A DNA stretch of 64,000 bases, from the NCBI RefSeq assembly GCF_000971195.1, contig NZ_BBLZ01000005.1:1-64000 (forward strand), in the 5' to 3' direction. The position numbers and the translations under genes are program-made. Shown piece after piece: positions 20,630 through 29,194 of this stretch (positions are counted from its first letter, which is position 1; every line of letters starts with the position of its first letter). The notes below the pieces were generated by a model. The model was not told where the DNA came from. It saw nothing but the letters and a program-made list of their open reading frames with translations, and did no database searches. This DNA comes from Demequina soli (GTDB lineage: Bacteria; Actinomycetota; Actinomycetes; Actinomycetales; Demequinaceae).

Positions 20630-22453
20630 ATGCACCCGACGACGTTGGCCATGCCCACCGGATTCCGCGCCGGCTCGCGACCGACGCCCGTGCCGGCCAG
20701 CCGCTGGTGGTGGGCGATGGCGGTGGTGTCCGTCCTGCTCCTGGTGATCGTCATGATCGTGGTGGCGCAGACGGCGTGGGCGCCGCGCACGCCGTGGGAC
20801 GAGAACGGCATCTTCGAGCTCGCGCGCATCCTCGCCGGCCAGTCCGGCGTGCCGCCGATGGCGTCCAACGGCTACTACCCGGGCGCATCGGTCGTCATCG
20901 CGCCGCTGTACTGGTTCACGTCGGACCCGACGGTGGTCTACCCGGCCGCGAACTTCATCATGAACGTCATCGCGGTCGCGACGGTGCTGCCGCTCGTCGG
21001 GATCGCGCGCCGGGTGGGCCTCAACCTGCCCCAGGCGATCACCGCATCGGCCATCACCATGACGATGCCCGCCTACACGGGCCTCGCCGACTACGTGCTC
21101 GCCGAGCAGCTGCTGGGCTTCCTCATCGTGCTCAGCCTCTACACCGCGATCCGCTTCTGGGAGCGTCCGCGCTTCTGGTGGGGCGCCGCGCTGCTCGGAT
21201 CGTCGCTCGCGACGCTCTTCACGCACCCGCGCGCGCTGTCGCTCATCGCCGCGCTGGCCATCTGGCTCGTCGGCGTGGTCGTGCTGGACAAGCAGCGGCG
21301 CCGGGGCGCGGCCCTCATGCTGGTCGCGCTGCTGCCCGCCGCGTACATCACCAAGTCGGTCGCGGACAGCCTGTCGACCCTCGTGACGATCGGCGGCTTC
21401 GCGCAAGGCAGCAGCATCATCCGGAACCTGGTGCACTTCGATCTGGCCGCGATGTCCCGCACCATCTTCATGCAGTCGTGGGGCCAGCTGCTCGGCACGA
21501 TGGGCCTGCTCGCGTTCGGCGCGATCGTGCTGTGCGCGTGGACCTACAACGAGGTGGTGCGCGAGCGCCGGTTCGGGCCCGGCGTGCTGATCTTCGGCGT
21601 CACGCTCGCCGGCGCGATCATCTCGTGGAGCTACTGGGCCAAGCCCGGCGTGTTCACCTACCCCGACGGCGTGCGCTTCGACCCCTACGTGTACACGCGC
21701 TACATCGCGCCGTTCGTGATCGTCGCGGTGCTGCTCGGCATCAGCGCGCTGCTGCTGCGCATGTCCCGCGCGATGGCGATCGCCGCGGTCGCCGGCACCG
21801 CGGTCGTGTCGCTCATCACCACGTACGTGTTCGCAGACTCCGTTCCCATCTGGGGCTCGACCTACGGTCCCGGCAACATCTCCGCGCTGCGCGCGTGGCA
21901 GGGGCTGTGGCCCACCGAGGAGCACCCGATCCCGCTCACGCCGACCCTCGGCAACGGCAACCGGTTCTGGATCATCGCCTCGCTCGCGATGCTCGCCGCG
22001 CAGATCCTCATGCTGGTGCTGCGGCGGTGGCCGCGGATCCTCGGCGGGACGATGATCGCGGGCTTCGGCTACTACGCGATCCTGTCCAACCCGACGCTCG
22101 AGCGGAACGCCCCGCAGCGCATCGCGGGCGGCATCGCGACGATCGAGAAGGTCACGGGCGAACCGGTCGACTCGATCTCCTTCGACATGTCGTGCGACCC
22201 CGGCCCCAACGGCCGCCCGACCACGCTCAACTGGCTGGGCTTCTGGCTCGCGCCGACGGAGATCGACCTGTTCAACCCGAGCAAGGGCGAGGAGCCGCAG
22301 GACGAGGTCGTGGTCTCCTGCACGAACCAGGGCTTCGCGGAGACGCACGACGCGGCGACCATGGTCGACGCGGACAACTTCAACTACACGGTGTTCGTGC
22401 TGCCGGGCACGACCCAGGACGAGGTGGTCGCCGCCGGCGACGCCACGCGCTGA
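20630..22453 (+). CDS. Multi-pass membrane protein, putative GT-C-type glycosyltransferase
   Basis: 607 residues from ATG 20630. About twelve hydrophobic segments lie between residues 25 and 485, then a ~120-residue extracytoplasmic tail. WDENGIFELARILAG after the first span holds acidic residues in the position typical of GT-C enzymes that use polyprenyl-phosphate sugars. It is clearly paralogous to the protein at 30231-32006: GYYPGASVVIAPLYWFTS aligns with GYFPGWALVIAPLWWFTS, and both end the core with TLGN(G/A)NR(F/M)W. The function is inferred; it could add sugars to the exported galactan outside the membrane. No ribosome site is close to the ATG (GAGAGGA is 13 bases away). Confidence 0.7.
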   Translation: MHPTTLAMPTGFRAGSRPTPVPASRWWWAMAVVSVLLLVIVMIVVAQTAWAPRTPWDENGIFELARILAGQSGVPPMASNGYYPGASVVIAPLYWFTSDPTVVYPAANFIMNVIAVATVLPLVGIARRVGLNLPQAITASAITMTMPAYTGLADYVLAEQLLGFLIVLSLYTAIRFWERPRFWWGAALLGSSLATLFTHPRALSLIAALAIWLVGVVVLDKQRRRGAALMLVALLPAAYITKSVADSLSTLVTIGGFAQGSSIIRNLVHFDLAAMSRTIFMQSWGQLLGTMGLLAFGAIVLCAWTYNEVVRERRFGPGVLIFGVTLAGAIISWSYWAKPGVFTYPDGVRFDPYVYTRYIAPFVIVAVLLGISALLLRMSRAMAIAAVAGTAVVSLITTYVFADSVPIWGSTYGPGNISALRAWQGLWPTEEHPIPLTPTLGNGNRFWIIASLAMLAAQILMLVLRRWPRILGGTMIAGFGYYAILSNPTLERNAPQRIAGGIATIEKVTGEPVDSISFDMSCDPGPNGRPTTLNWLGFWLAPTEIDLFNPSKGEEPQDEVVVSCTNQGFAETHDAATMVDADNFNYTVFVLPGTTQDEVVAAGDATR

Positions 22454-22472
22454 CCCGCGCGCACCGACAAGG

Positions 22473-22502
22473 AAGGCCGCCACCCGTCGGGGTGGCGGCC
22501 TT
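22473..22502 (+). terminator. Terminator hairpin, bidirectional
   Basis: AAGGCCGCCACCC (22473-22485) pairs with GGGTGGCGGCCTT (22490-22502) around a GTCG loop, between convergent genes. Confidence 0.9.
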
Positions 22503-22519
22503 CGTCGTACGGGAGCGGC

Positions 22520-23551
22520 TCAGCCGGCCGGCGCGTCGACCTCGGGCTCGGCGGGGGCCGGCGGCGCGGGACGGCGCGGGACGCGCTCGAGGACGTACGC
22601 GACGAGCCAGAAGAGCACGTCGACCGCGGCCGACCACACGCGGCTCACGAGCACGACGAGCGCCGCCGTCGAGGCGGGAAGCACGATGAGCAGCAGCGCC
22701 ATCTGCGTGGCGTCACGCGTGCCCAGCCCGCTCGGGACCAGCGGCGTGAGCATGCCGACCACTCCGGAGAACCCGAAGGCGCCGATGAGGAAGAGCATGT
22801 CCGACGACTGCACCTCGGGCGCGACCGCGCGTGTCATGAGCGCGAACGCGGCGCCGGACAGCAGGGCACCGAACGCGTAGAGGCCGAGCGCCTCGCTCAC
22901 GAGCCTCCACCCCACCTCGACGGGGGTGCCGCGCTTGAGGATCTTGAGGCCGAACGCGAGGAGACGGTTGAAGACCGGCGGCGCCATCGCCACGAGGCCG
23001 AGCACGGCGCCGATCGCGACGACCACGCGGAAGAAGGGCGACACCTCACCGATGCGCGGGTCGACCGCGAGCATGAGCAGCGACACGGTGCCCACCGCGA
23101 CCACCTGCGCGGCGGCCTCGACGAGGGTCGAGACGGCGAGCTTGGACTTCGAGATGCCGTGCTGGGCCGCCATGTAGATCTTGCCCGCGATCCACGGCAC
23201 CGTGCCGGGCACGTAGCGCGCGAGCCACGCCTTGGCGTAGATGTCCGACATGGTGCGGAAACGCGGCAGCTCGTGCGCGCCGAGCCGCGTAAGGACGCGC
23301 CTCCACACGATGACGCCCAGGTAGCGGAAGCCGAGCGCGATGACCGAGGCGAGCACCAGCCAGCCCCAGTTGACGCTCGCACCCTCGAGCGAGGCCCAGT
23401 CGACGGTCGCGATGAAGTAGCCGAAGGCGGCGATGATGAGCAGGTAGAAGGCCCACCGGATGATCACGGAGCGCATGCGGCGAGGCTTGCGCGGGGCGGG
23501 CTGCGGGATCGACTCGGCGTCGGTCGCGCTCTGCTCAGGCTCTTGATTCAC
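22520..23551 (-). CDS. Lysylphosphatidylglycerol synthase-TM/UPF0104-type flippase-like membrane protein
   Basis: 343 residues from GTG 23551, chosen because a TATGGT box ends 7 bases before it; ATG 23563 and GTG 23560 are alternatives. After a ~40-residue charged N-terminus there are about eight membrane segments with the family's WLARYVPGTVPWIAGKIYMA loop and the late GVVGMLTPLVPSGLGTRDA motif. Relatives include AglD/MprF-type integral membrane domains, thought to move lipid-linked substrates across the membrane. A second, larger relative is encoded at 39374-41836. The Pro/Ala-rich tail is probably disordered. Divergent from a sulfotransferase whose promoter overlaps its own. Confidence 0.85.
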   Translation of the reverse strand: MNQEPEQSATDAESIPQPAPRKPRRMRSVIIRWAFYLLIIAAFGYFIATVDWASLEGASVNWGWLVLASVIALGFRYLGVIVWRRVLTRLGAHELPRFRTMSDIYAKAWLARYVPGTVPWIAGKIYMAAQHGISKSKLAVSTLVEAAAQVVAVGTVSLLMLAVDPRIGEVSPFFRVVVAIGAVLGLVAMAPPVFNRLLAFGLKILKRGTPVEVGWRLVSEALGLYAFGALLSGAAFALMTRAVAPEVQSSDMLFLIGAFGFSGVVGMLTPLVPSGLGTRDATQMALLLIVLPASTAALVVLVSRVWSAAVDVLFWLVAYVLERVPRRPAPPAPAEPEVDAPAG

Positions 23552-23575
23552 GCCGTTCACCATAAACTGTCCGGC
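23552..23575. promoter_or_regulatory. Overlapping divergent -10 elements for two leaderless genes
   Basis: On the plus strand TAAACT (23563-23568) ends 7 bases before ATG 23576; on the minus strand TATGGT (23564-23559) ends 7 bases before GTG 23551. The two hexamers overlap, so the genes cannot both bind polymerase at once. Confidence 0.55.
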
Positions 23576-24502
23576 ATGCGTCCGGTCGACTTCTTCATCG
23601 TGGGCCAGCCCAAGTCCGGTACGACGGCGCTGGCGACGTTCCTCGACGAGCACCCCGAGATCGCGGTGTCCGTCCCCAAGGAGCCCGGCTACATGGCCTC
23701 CGACCTGCGCGAGGAGAGCCTGCGCGTGCACGGCGACCTGCGCAAGATCCAGGTCCCCGACCAGCGCGCGTACGAGGAGTGCTTCGAGTCCGCGGCCGAC
23801 GGTCAGCTCACGGGCGACGCGTCGACCTGGTACCTGTTCTCCCGCAACGCCGCGACGGACATCAAGGCCCACAACCCCGACGCGCGCATCGTCGTGATGC
23901 TGCGCGAGCCCATCTCGATGCTCGCGTCGCTGCACCGCCAGTACGTCAACGAGACCGTCGAGGACATCACCGACCTCACCGAGGCCGTCGCCGCCGAGGA
24001 GGACCGCAAGGCGGGCCGCCGCGTCCCGTCGCGTGCCCCCGTGCCGTCGCTCCTGCACTACCGCGACCGCGTGCGCTTCCGGGAGCAGATCGAGCGCTAT
24101 CACGCCGCGTTCGGCAAGGACGCGGTGCTCGTCGCCCTCAACTCGGACCTGCGCTCCGACGCGGACCGCCTCTACGGCGACATCCTGGCCCACATCGGCG
24201 TCGCCGACACGGCGTTCCGTCCCGACTTCCGCGGCGTCCACGAGTCCAAGTCGGCCCGGTCGCCGCTGCTCAACCGCATCGCCCGCTCCGACGTGGTCAA
24301 GGTGCCCGTCCGCAAGCTGCTCGGCCAGCGTCGCTACACGGAGCTGCAGAAGAAGGTCGTCGAGCCCGCCCTGATGACGGCGGCCGACCGCATCCAGGTG
24401 GACCCCGAGCTCGAGGCGGCGCTCAAGAGCGAGCTGGTCGACGAGGTCCGCTACGTCTCCGAGCTCACCGGGCGCGACCTCGTGACGGAGTGGGGTTACT
24501 GA
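23576..24502 (+). CDS. Sulfotransferase family protein (NodH/heparan-type)
   Basis: 308 residues. DFFIVGQPKSGTTALATFL at the N-terminus is the canonical 5'-phosphosulfate loop (PKSGTT), and ARIVVMLREPISMLASLHRQ carries the Arg and Ser that bind the 3'-phosphate of PAPS. GDASTWYLF and SLLHYRDRVRFREQIERY are typical of the Sulfotransfer_1/3 group. This sulfotransferase differs from the two at 3951-5764, making three in 24 kb, with the PAPS-making kinase at the left end. It lies downstream of the galactan genes, so sulfation of that polymer is plausible but unproven. Confidence 0.9.
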   Translation: MRPVDFFIVGQPKSGTTALATFLDEHPEIAVSVPKEPGYMASDLREESLRVHGDLRKIQVPDQRAYEECFESAADGQLTGDASTWYLFSRNAATDIKAHNPDARIVVMLREPISMLASLHRQYVNETVEDITDLTEAVAAEEDRKAGRRVPSRAPVPSLLHYRDRVRFREQIERYHAAFGKDAVLVALNSDLRSDADRLYGDILAHIGVADTAFRPDFRGVHESKSARSPLLNRIARSDVVKVPVRKLLGQRRYTELQKKVVEPALMTAADRIQVDPELEAALKSELVDEVRYVSELTGRDLVTEWGY

Positions 24503-24587
24503 TCCGCCTGCGTGGGCGGCGTCTGTGACGTCGCTCACGATGCCCCACGCGCCGCCGCGCCTCGCCTGAGGACGCGTCGCGCGCGCT

Positions 24588-24593
24588 TAGGGT
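24588..24593 (+). promoter_or_regulatory. Likely -10 element upstream of the lipoprotein gene
   Basis: TAGGGT, predicted start near 24600, giving a leader of about 55 bases to ATG 24656. An in-frame ATG at 24599 could allow a leaderless longer form. Confidence 0.4.
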
Positions 24594-24655
24594 CGCTCAT
24601 GCATGAGGCAGGTTCGGGCGATCCGCCCGATCCGCGTCACGGATGGGAGCAGTGC

Positions 24656-25216
24656 ATGAGGCGCATCGGTTGGGCCAAGGCAGTCGCGGTCGGGGTGGTC
24701 GCGCTGTCCGCGGCGGGCTGCACCTCGCACCCGACCGACGGGGCCTCCACCACGCCCGCACCGAGCGGCGCCCCCTCCACCTCCGCGACGGCCGCCGCGC
24801 CAAGCACCCCGCAGGCGTCCGCGAGCCCCAGCGCCACGGCATCGTCCGTGGCCACGCCGAGCGACGGCCCGAGCGCCTCCCCGTCCCCGTCCGCCTCCGC
24901 CTCCGTCTCCGCGCAGCCGCGCGCGACCGTCGACGTCACCGTCACCCGCTTCGGGGTGGTCGACGGCCAGTTCCTGGTGGGCGGGGTGGTCGACGGCGTC
25001 GCCGAGGACGGCGGCACGTGCACCGCGACGCTCACGTCGGGCGGGGAGACCGTGACGCTCACCGGGGCGGGCGCGATGTCCGCCTCCACCACGGGCTGCG
25101 GCGAGGGACTCCAGATCGACGCCGCGAGGGTCTCGGGCACGTGGTCGCTCACCCTCGCCTACGTGTCGGGCGACGCCGAGGGCACGTCCGCCGCCGTCGA
25201 GGTGGACGTCCCGTGA
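24656..25216 (+). CDS. Secreted lipoprotein with Ser/Thr/Pro/Ala-rich linker, unknown function
   Basis: 186 residues from ATG 24656, preceded by GGGAG at a good distance. MRRIGWAKAVAVGVVALSAAGC is a short lipoprotein signal with lipobox SAAGC (Cys22). Residues ~25-90 are low-complexity Ser/Thr/Ala/Pro, a typical wall-spanning linker. The C-terminal ~95 residues form a small beta-rich domain with two cysteines (GGTCTATLT and TTGCGEGL) that probably make a disulfide. The stop overlaps the GTG of the LGFP-repeat protein by four bases, so both are made together and the lipoprotein may hold or assist the larger protein at the surface. I do not recognise the domain. Confidence 0.75.
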   Translation: MRRIGWAKAVAVGVVALSAAGCTSHPTDGASTTPAPSGAPSTSATAAAPSTPQASASPSATASSVATPSDGPSASPSPSASASVSAQPRATVDVTVTRFGVVDGQFLVGGVVDGVAEDGGTCTATLTSGGETVTLTGAGAMSASTTGCGEGLQIDAARVSGTWSLTLAYVSGDAEGTSAAVEVDVP

Positions 25217-27909
25217 CCCGGCGCATCGTCGCCGCGCTCGTCAACGCAGGGCTGTTCGCGGGGCTGCTGACCTCCGGCATCGTCGGCGGCGCCGCGCCCG
25301 CCACGGCCGTGAGCGCGACCACGTTCGACCCCGGCATGATCATCACCGACTCCGCCTTCTACGACTCGAACGCGATGACGGCCGCCCAGGTCCAGACCTT
25401 CCTCGACAAGAAGGTGCTCACCTGCCGCGAGGACCTGAGCACGGGACCCAACGACCCCATCGTGTGCCTCAAGGACTACACGCAGAAGACCACCGCCAAG
25501 AGCGCCGACGCCTACTGCAAGGGCTACTCGGCCGTGACGCAGACGGCGGCCCAGATCATCAACGGCGTCGCGCGCGCGTGCGGCGTCAGCCAGAAGGTGC
25601 TGCTCGTCCTGCTCCAGAAGGAGCAGGGGCTCGTCACGAACACCTACCCGAGCCAGTACCGCTACACCAAGGCGACCGGGTTCGCGTGCCCCGACACCGC
25701 CGCATGCGACACGCAGTACGCCGGCTTCTTCAACCAGGTCTACATGGCGGCGCGCCAGTTCAAGAAGTACCGCGCGAACCCGAACTCGTACGGCTACGTC
25801 GCGGGCATGACCAACTACATCCAGTGGAACCCGACCAAGAGCTGCGGCGGCTCGTACGTGACGATCAGGAACCAGGCGACCGCGGGGCTGTACATCTACA
25901 CGCCGTACCAGCCCAACCAGGCGGCCCTCAACGCCGGCTACGGCTCGGGCAACTCGTGCTCGTCGTACGGCAACCGCAACTTCTTCCTCTACTACAACGA
26001 CTGGTTCGGCTCCGCACCGCCCACGGCCGCCGACCTGGTCGCGGCGGACTACCTTCAGCGGGGCGGCGAGAGCAAGCTCGGCACGGTCGTGTCCGGGCCG
26101 GTCACGGTGGGCAAGGGCGCGTACCTGCAGACCACCACGGGCTACCTGTTCGTCGACCCCGACGGCGACTCGACCTTCATGGGCTCCGACTGGCGGATCA
26201 CGCCGCTGTACTGGGACGCCGGGGGCCCGTCCGGTTCGTGGGGCTGGCCCCAGGGCGACCGCACCGCGAACGCGGAGGGCTGGAGCTACCGGTTCGAGCA
26301 GGCGGCCGGCTTCGGCATCGGCGGCGCCCCCGTCGTGCTCACCGGCGCGATGTACACCTCTTACGCCCGCCACGGTGGGGAGTCCTCGCTCGGCATCCCG
26401 GTGGGCCGCGTCGTGAGCCCCACCGGCGGCAGCTACATCGCGCTGGAGCGCGCCTATGTGTACGTCACGACGGCGGGCAAGGTGACGTTCCAGGGCGCCT
26501 CCTGGAGCATGACCAAGACCTATTGGGCCAACGGCGGTCCCACCGGCGCGTGGGGCTGGCCGCTCGGCAGCCGGTACTCCGTCTCCGGCGGCTGGGCGCA
26601 CCCGTTCACGAACGCGATCGCCTACGGCGTCGATGGCGCGGTCCGCATCGTTGACGGCGCCATGCACGATGCGTGGGTCGGCCACGGCGGCGACGGCACG
26701 GTCGGGATCGCGGTCGCGGACCCGATCACGTCGGGTGACGGCACGTACCAGGAGTTCACGCGCGGGCACCTGTTCCTTCCCGCGGCGGGAGGCTCGGTCT
26801 TCCTGGCGTCGGGCTGGCGGGTGCCCAAGACGTACTGGAAGTCGGGCGGCCCGACAGGGTCGTGGGGATGGCCCGTCCGTGACCGCGCCACGATCTCCGG
26901 CGGATATCGCTTCGACTTCACCCACGCGACGGTGTGGGCCGTCGAGGGGAAGGTGCGCATCCTGCAGGGCGCGATGTACGACACGTGGCTCGCTGAGGGC
27001 GGCACGACCACGCTGGGTGCCGCGATCGCGAACGCGCAGTCCACCGCGGGGGGGAGCTACCAGCACTTCTTCAAGGGCGACCTCTTCGTCACGTCCGGCG
27101 GGAGCGCGACCGTGCTCAGCGTGAAGTCGCCCGTCACCAGCCTGTACTGGGACGCCGGGGGCCCCGACGGGCTCTGGGGTTGGCCTCTCGGCGACCCGGT
27201 CACGGTCGACGCCGGGGACCGCTACGAGTTCGAGCACGCGACGGTCACGGTCGTCGGAGGCGCGGTCACCGTGGCCTCGACCCCGATGTACGACGCCTGG
27301 AGCGCGCGCGGCGGCGCCTCGTCGCTGGGCTCCCCGATCACCGCGGCGGTCACCACCGCGGCTGGGACCTATCAGCGCTTCGCCAACGGCGACCTCTTCC
27401 TCGACTCGTCGGGCGCATCGGTCTACTACGGTGCGAAGTGGCGCGTGCCGGTCATGTACTGGAAGGCCGGAGGCCCGGACGGCTCGTGGGGCTGGCCGCT
27501 GAGCAACCCGGTCCGAGTCTCCGGGGGGTCCCGTTTCGACCTGAGCCACGCGACCGTGTGGTCCGTGAACGGCAAGGCACGCGTCCTCACCGGCGCTCCA
27601 TACGACGCGTGGACCGCCGCGGGCGGGGAGCGCAGCATGGGCACCCCGACCACGAACGCCGTCACCGCCGGCGGCGGCACCTACCAGCGCTTCACCAAGG
27701 CAGACCTCTACCTCTCCCCGAACGGCAAGACGGTGCGGTTCGGCTCGAGCTGGCGCATCACGGCGTCCTACTGGAACAACGGCGGGCCCAAGGGCGCGTG
27801 GGGATACCCCACCCGCGACCGCGTCGCGATCACCGGCGGGTACCGGTTCGCGTTCGAGTACGCGACCGTGAAGATCGTGAACGGCAAGGTCACCGTCATC
27901 AAGAAGTAG
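25213..27909 (+). CDS. Secreted LGFP-repeat protein with N-terminal hydrolase-like domain
   Basis: 898 residues, GTG 25213 (GTGA overlap with the lipoprotein). A signal peptide of about 35 residues ends near PATAVSA. Residues ~40-275 form a Cys-containing globular domain: FDPGMIITDSAFYD, then NGVARACGVSQKVLLVLLQK with a following EQGLV, whose Glu is reminiscent of lysozyme/transglycosylase catalytic acids, and a C-terminal FFLYYNDWFG. From residue 284 six composite repeats of exactly 104 residues follow, each with GGxxxLG and WGWP-type motifs of the LGFP family, known from corynebacterial cell-wall proteins. It is probably a surface protein that binds wall glycan and perhaps cuts peptidoglycan. 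The hydrolase role is inference. Confidence 0.8.
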   Translation: MTRRIVAALVNAGLFAGLLTSGIVGGAAPATAVSATTFDPGMIITDSAFYDSNAMTAAQVQTFLDKKVLTCREDLSTGPNDPIVCLKDYTQKTTAKSADAYCKGYSAVTQTAAQIINGVARACGVSQKVLLVLLQKEQGLVTNTYPSQYRYTKATGFACPDTAACDTQYAGFFNQVYMAARQFKKYRANPNSYGYVAGMTNYIQWNPTKSCGGSYVTIRNQATAGLYIYTPYQPNQAALNAGYGSGNSCSSYGNRNFFLYYNDWFGSAPPTAADLVAADYLQRGGESKLGTVVSGPVTVGKGAYLQTTTGYLFVDPDGDSTFMGSDWRITPLYWDAGGPSGSWGWPQGDRTANAEGWSYRFEQAAGFGIGGAPVVLTGAMYTSYARHGGESSLGIPVGRVVSPTGGSYIALERAYVYVTTAGKVTFQGASWSMTKTYWANGGPTGAWGWPLGSRYSVSGGWAHPFTNAIAYGVDGAVRIVDGAMHDAWVGHGGDGTVGIAVADPITSGDGTYQEFTRGHLFLPAAGGSVFLASGWRVPKTYWKSGGPTGSWGWPVRDRATISGGYRFDFTHATVWAVEGKVRILQGAMYDTWLAEGGTTTLGAAIANAQSTAGGSYQHFFKGDLFVTSGGSATVLSVKSPVTSLYWDAGGPDGLWGWPLGDPVTVDAGDRYEFEHATVTVVGGAVTVASTPMYDAWSARGGASSLGSPITAAVTTAAGTYQRFANGDLFLDSSGASVYYGAKWRVPVMYWKAGGPDGSWGWPLSNPVRVSGGSRFDLSHATVWSVNGKARVLTGAPYDAWTAAGGERSMGTPTTNAVTAGGGTYQRFTKADLYLSPNGKTVRFGSSWRITASYWNNGGPKGAWGYPTRDRVAITGGYRFAFEYATVKIVNGKVTVIKK
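26062..27906 (+). repeat. Six tandem 312-bp coding repeats (LGFP units)
   Basis: GG-x-x-x-(L/M/V)G motifs begin at residues 284, 388, 492, 596, 700 and 804, a strict 104-residue step. Each repeat also carries a W-G-(W/Y)-P turn about 58 residues later. Confidence 0.85.
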
Positions 27910-27924
27910 GCCCGGGGGCGGGCC
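27909..27924. terminator. Small GC hairpin at the end of the LGFP gene
   Basis: GGCCCG and CGGGCC pair around GGGG, starting in the stop codon; six bases separate it from the convergent gene. Weak by itself. Confidence 0.35.
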
Positions 27925-27929
27925 CGCCG

Positions 27930-29117
27930 TCAGGCGCGGGCCTGCTCCGTCTCGCCGGCGACCATCACCTCGGCGTAGCGGCGCGCGATGGCGTCCCACG
28001 TGAACTGGTCGAGCGCGCGCTCGCGCGCCGCGGCGCCCATGGCGAGCGCCCGGTCGCGGTCCGCGGCGAGGTCGGCGATCGCATCGGCGATCTGGGTCAC
28101 GGCGCGCTCGTCGACGAGGTAGCCCGTCACGCCGTCCTCGATGATGTCGGAGATGCCGCCGCTGCGGGTGCCGATCGCGGGACGGCCCGCGAGGGCGGCC
28201 TCCACGAACACGAGGCCGAAGGCCTCCTTCCAGCCCGCCTCGGTGGTGTGGGAGGGGCCCACGAGCGCGTCGTTGCGGGCGAGGATCGCGGGCAGCTGGT
28301 CCGGCGTCATCCATCCCAGGAACGTGACGTGGTCGCGCAGGTCGAGCGCGTCGACGAGCGCCTCCAGGTCGTCGCGCATCACGCCGTCGCCCGCGATCTC
28401 GAGCCGGGCCGCGACGCCGCGGGCGCGGGCCTCGCCGACCGCACGGATCGCATCGTCCACCCCCTTGCCGTCGGCGAGCCGGCCGACGAACGCGAGGCGC
28501 ACGGCGTCCGAGGGCGGAGCGGGGGTCGGGTCGTAGCGGTCGACCGTGCCCATGGGGATGACGGCGTAGTCGTCGCGCTCGTGCAGCTCGCGGCACGCCG
28601 CGAGCGTCGCCGAGCTGTTGGCGACCACGCGGTCCGCGTGGCGCAGGGTCCACGCCTTGAGGCGGCGGGACAGGCCGCCGGTGAGGGTGAAGACGTCGGC
28701 GCCGTGGACCACGATGACGGTGCGCGTGCCCGTGAGGCGCGACGCGGCGACCGCGGCGAAGCCCTGCGGCACGAGCCAGTGCGCGTTGACGACCCCGGCG
28801 GACCGGCCCGCGCGCACGGCGGCAGCCATCAGCGCGACGGTGTACGCCCCGCCCTTGACCTTCGACAGGAGGCTCGGCTTGAAACGGCCGTAGGCGATCG
28901 ACTGGCCCGACCGCGGCCACCAGTAGGTGAACCGGCGGATCTCGACGCCGTCCATCGTCTCGGTGCGCGCGGCGCCCGGGAAGTCCGGCACCAGCGCGGA
29001 GACGGAGGCGAAGTGGTCGCCCAGGTGCTGCGCGAACTCATGAACGAACGCGGGGACCTCGTCGCCGGGCCACCGCGGATACGTCGACGCGAGCACGACC
29101 AGGCGGTTGGGATCCAC
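27930..29117 (-). CDS. Family 4 glycosyltransferase
   Basis: 395 residues from GTG 29117, directly supported by a TACTAT box ending 6 bases upstream. GT-B features: VNAHWLVPQG and VVHGADVF in the N-terminal domain, FVGRLADGKGVDDAIRA opening the donor domain, and EAFGLVFVEA as the E-x7-E nucleotide-sugar motif. AGWKEA just before it and GISDIIEDGVTGYLV after it fit retaining GT4 enzymes such as mannosyl- or N-acetylglucosaminyltransferases of phosphatidylinositol mannoside or capsule pathways. Donor and acceptor cannot be predicted. Its own leaderless promoter separates it from the GT2 gene upstream. Confidence 0.88.
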   Translation of the reverse strand: MDPNRLVVLASTYPRWPGDEVPAFVHEFAQHLGDHFASVSALVPDFPGAARTETMDGVEIRRFTYWWPRSGQSIAYGRFKPSLLSKVKGGAYTVALMAAAVRAGRSAGVVNAHWLVPQGFAAVAASRLTGTRTVIVVHGADVFTLTGGLSRRLKAWTLRHADRVVANSSATLAACRELHERDDYAVIPMGTVDRYDPTPAPPSDAVRLAFVGRLADGKGVDDAIRAVGEARARGVAARLEIAGDGVMRDDLEALVDALDLRDHVTFLGWMTPDQLPAILARNDALVGPSHTTEAGWKEAFGLVFVEAALAGRPAIGTRSGGISDIIEDGVTGYLVDERAVTQIADAIADLAADRDRALAMGAAARERALDQFTWDAIARRYAEVMVAGETEQARA

Positions 29118-29123
29118 CGCTCG

Positions 29124-29129
29124 ATAGTA
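29124..29129 (-). promoter_or_regulatory. -10 element for leaderless GT4 gene
   Basis: TACTAT on the minus strand ends 6 bases before GTG 29117. Confidence 0.55.
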
Positions 29130-29194
29130 GGCGGGCCCTCGCGAGGGGGTCAAAGGACGGGACGATGCGCCGGGCGACGGTGCCGCGACGCCCG

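Noticed and set aside
24599-24655. Longer lipoprotein start at ATG 24599 (leaderless after TAGGGT)
   Set aside because: It would put 19 polar residues before the signal peptide; ATG 24656 has a good ribosome site and gives a standard lipoprotein signal.
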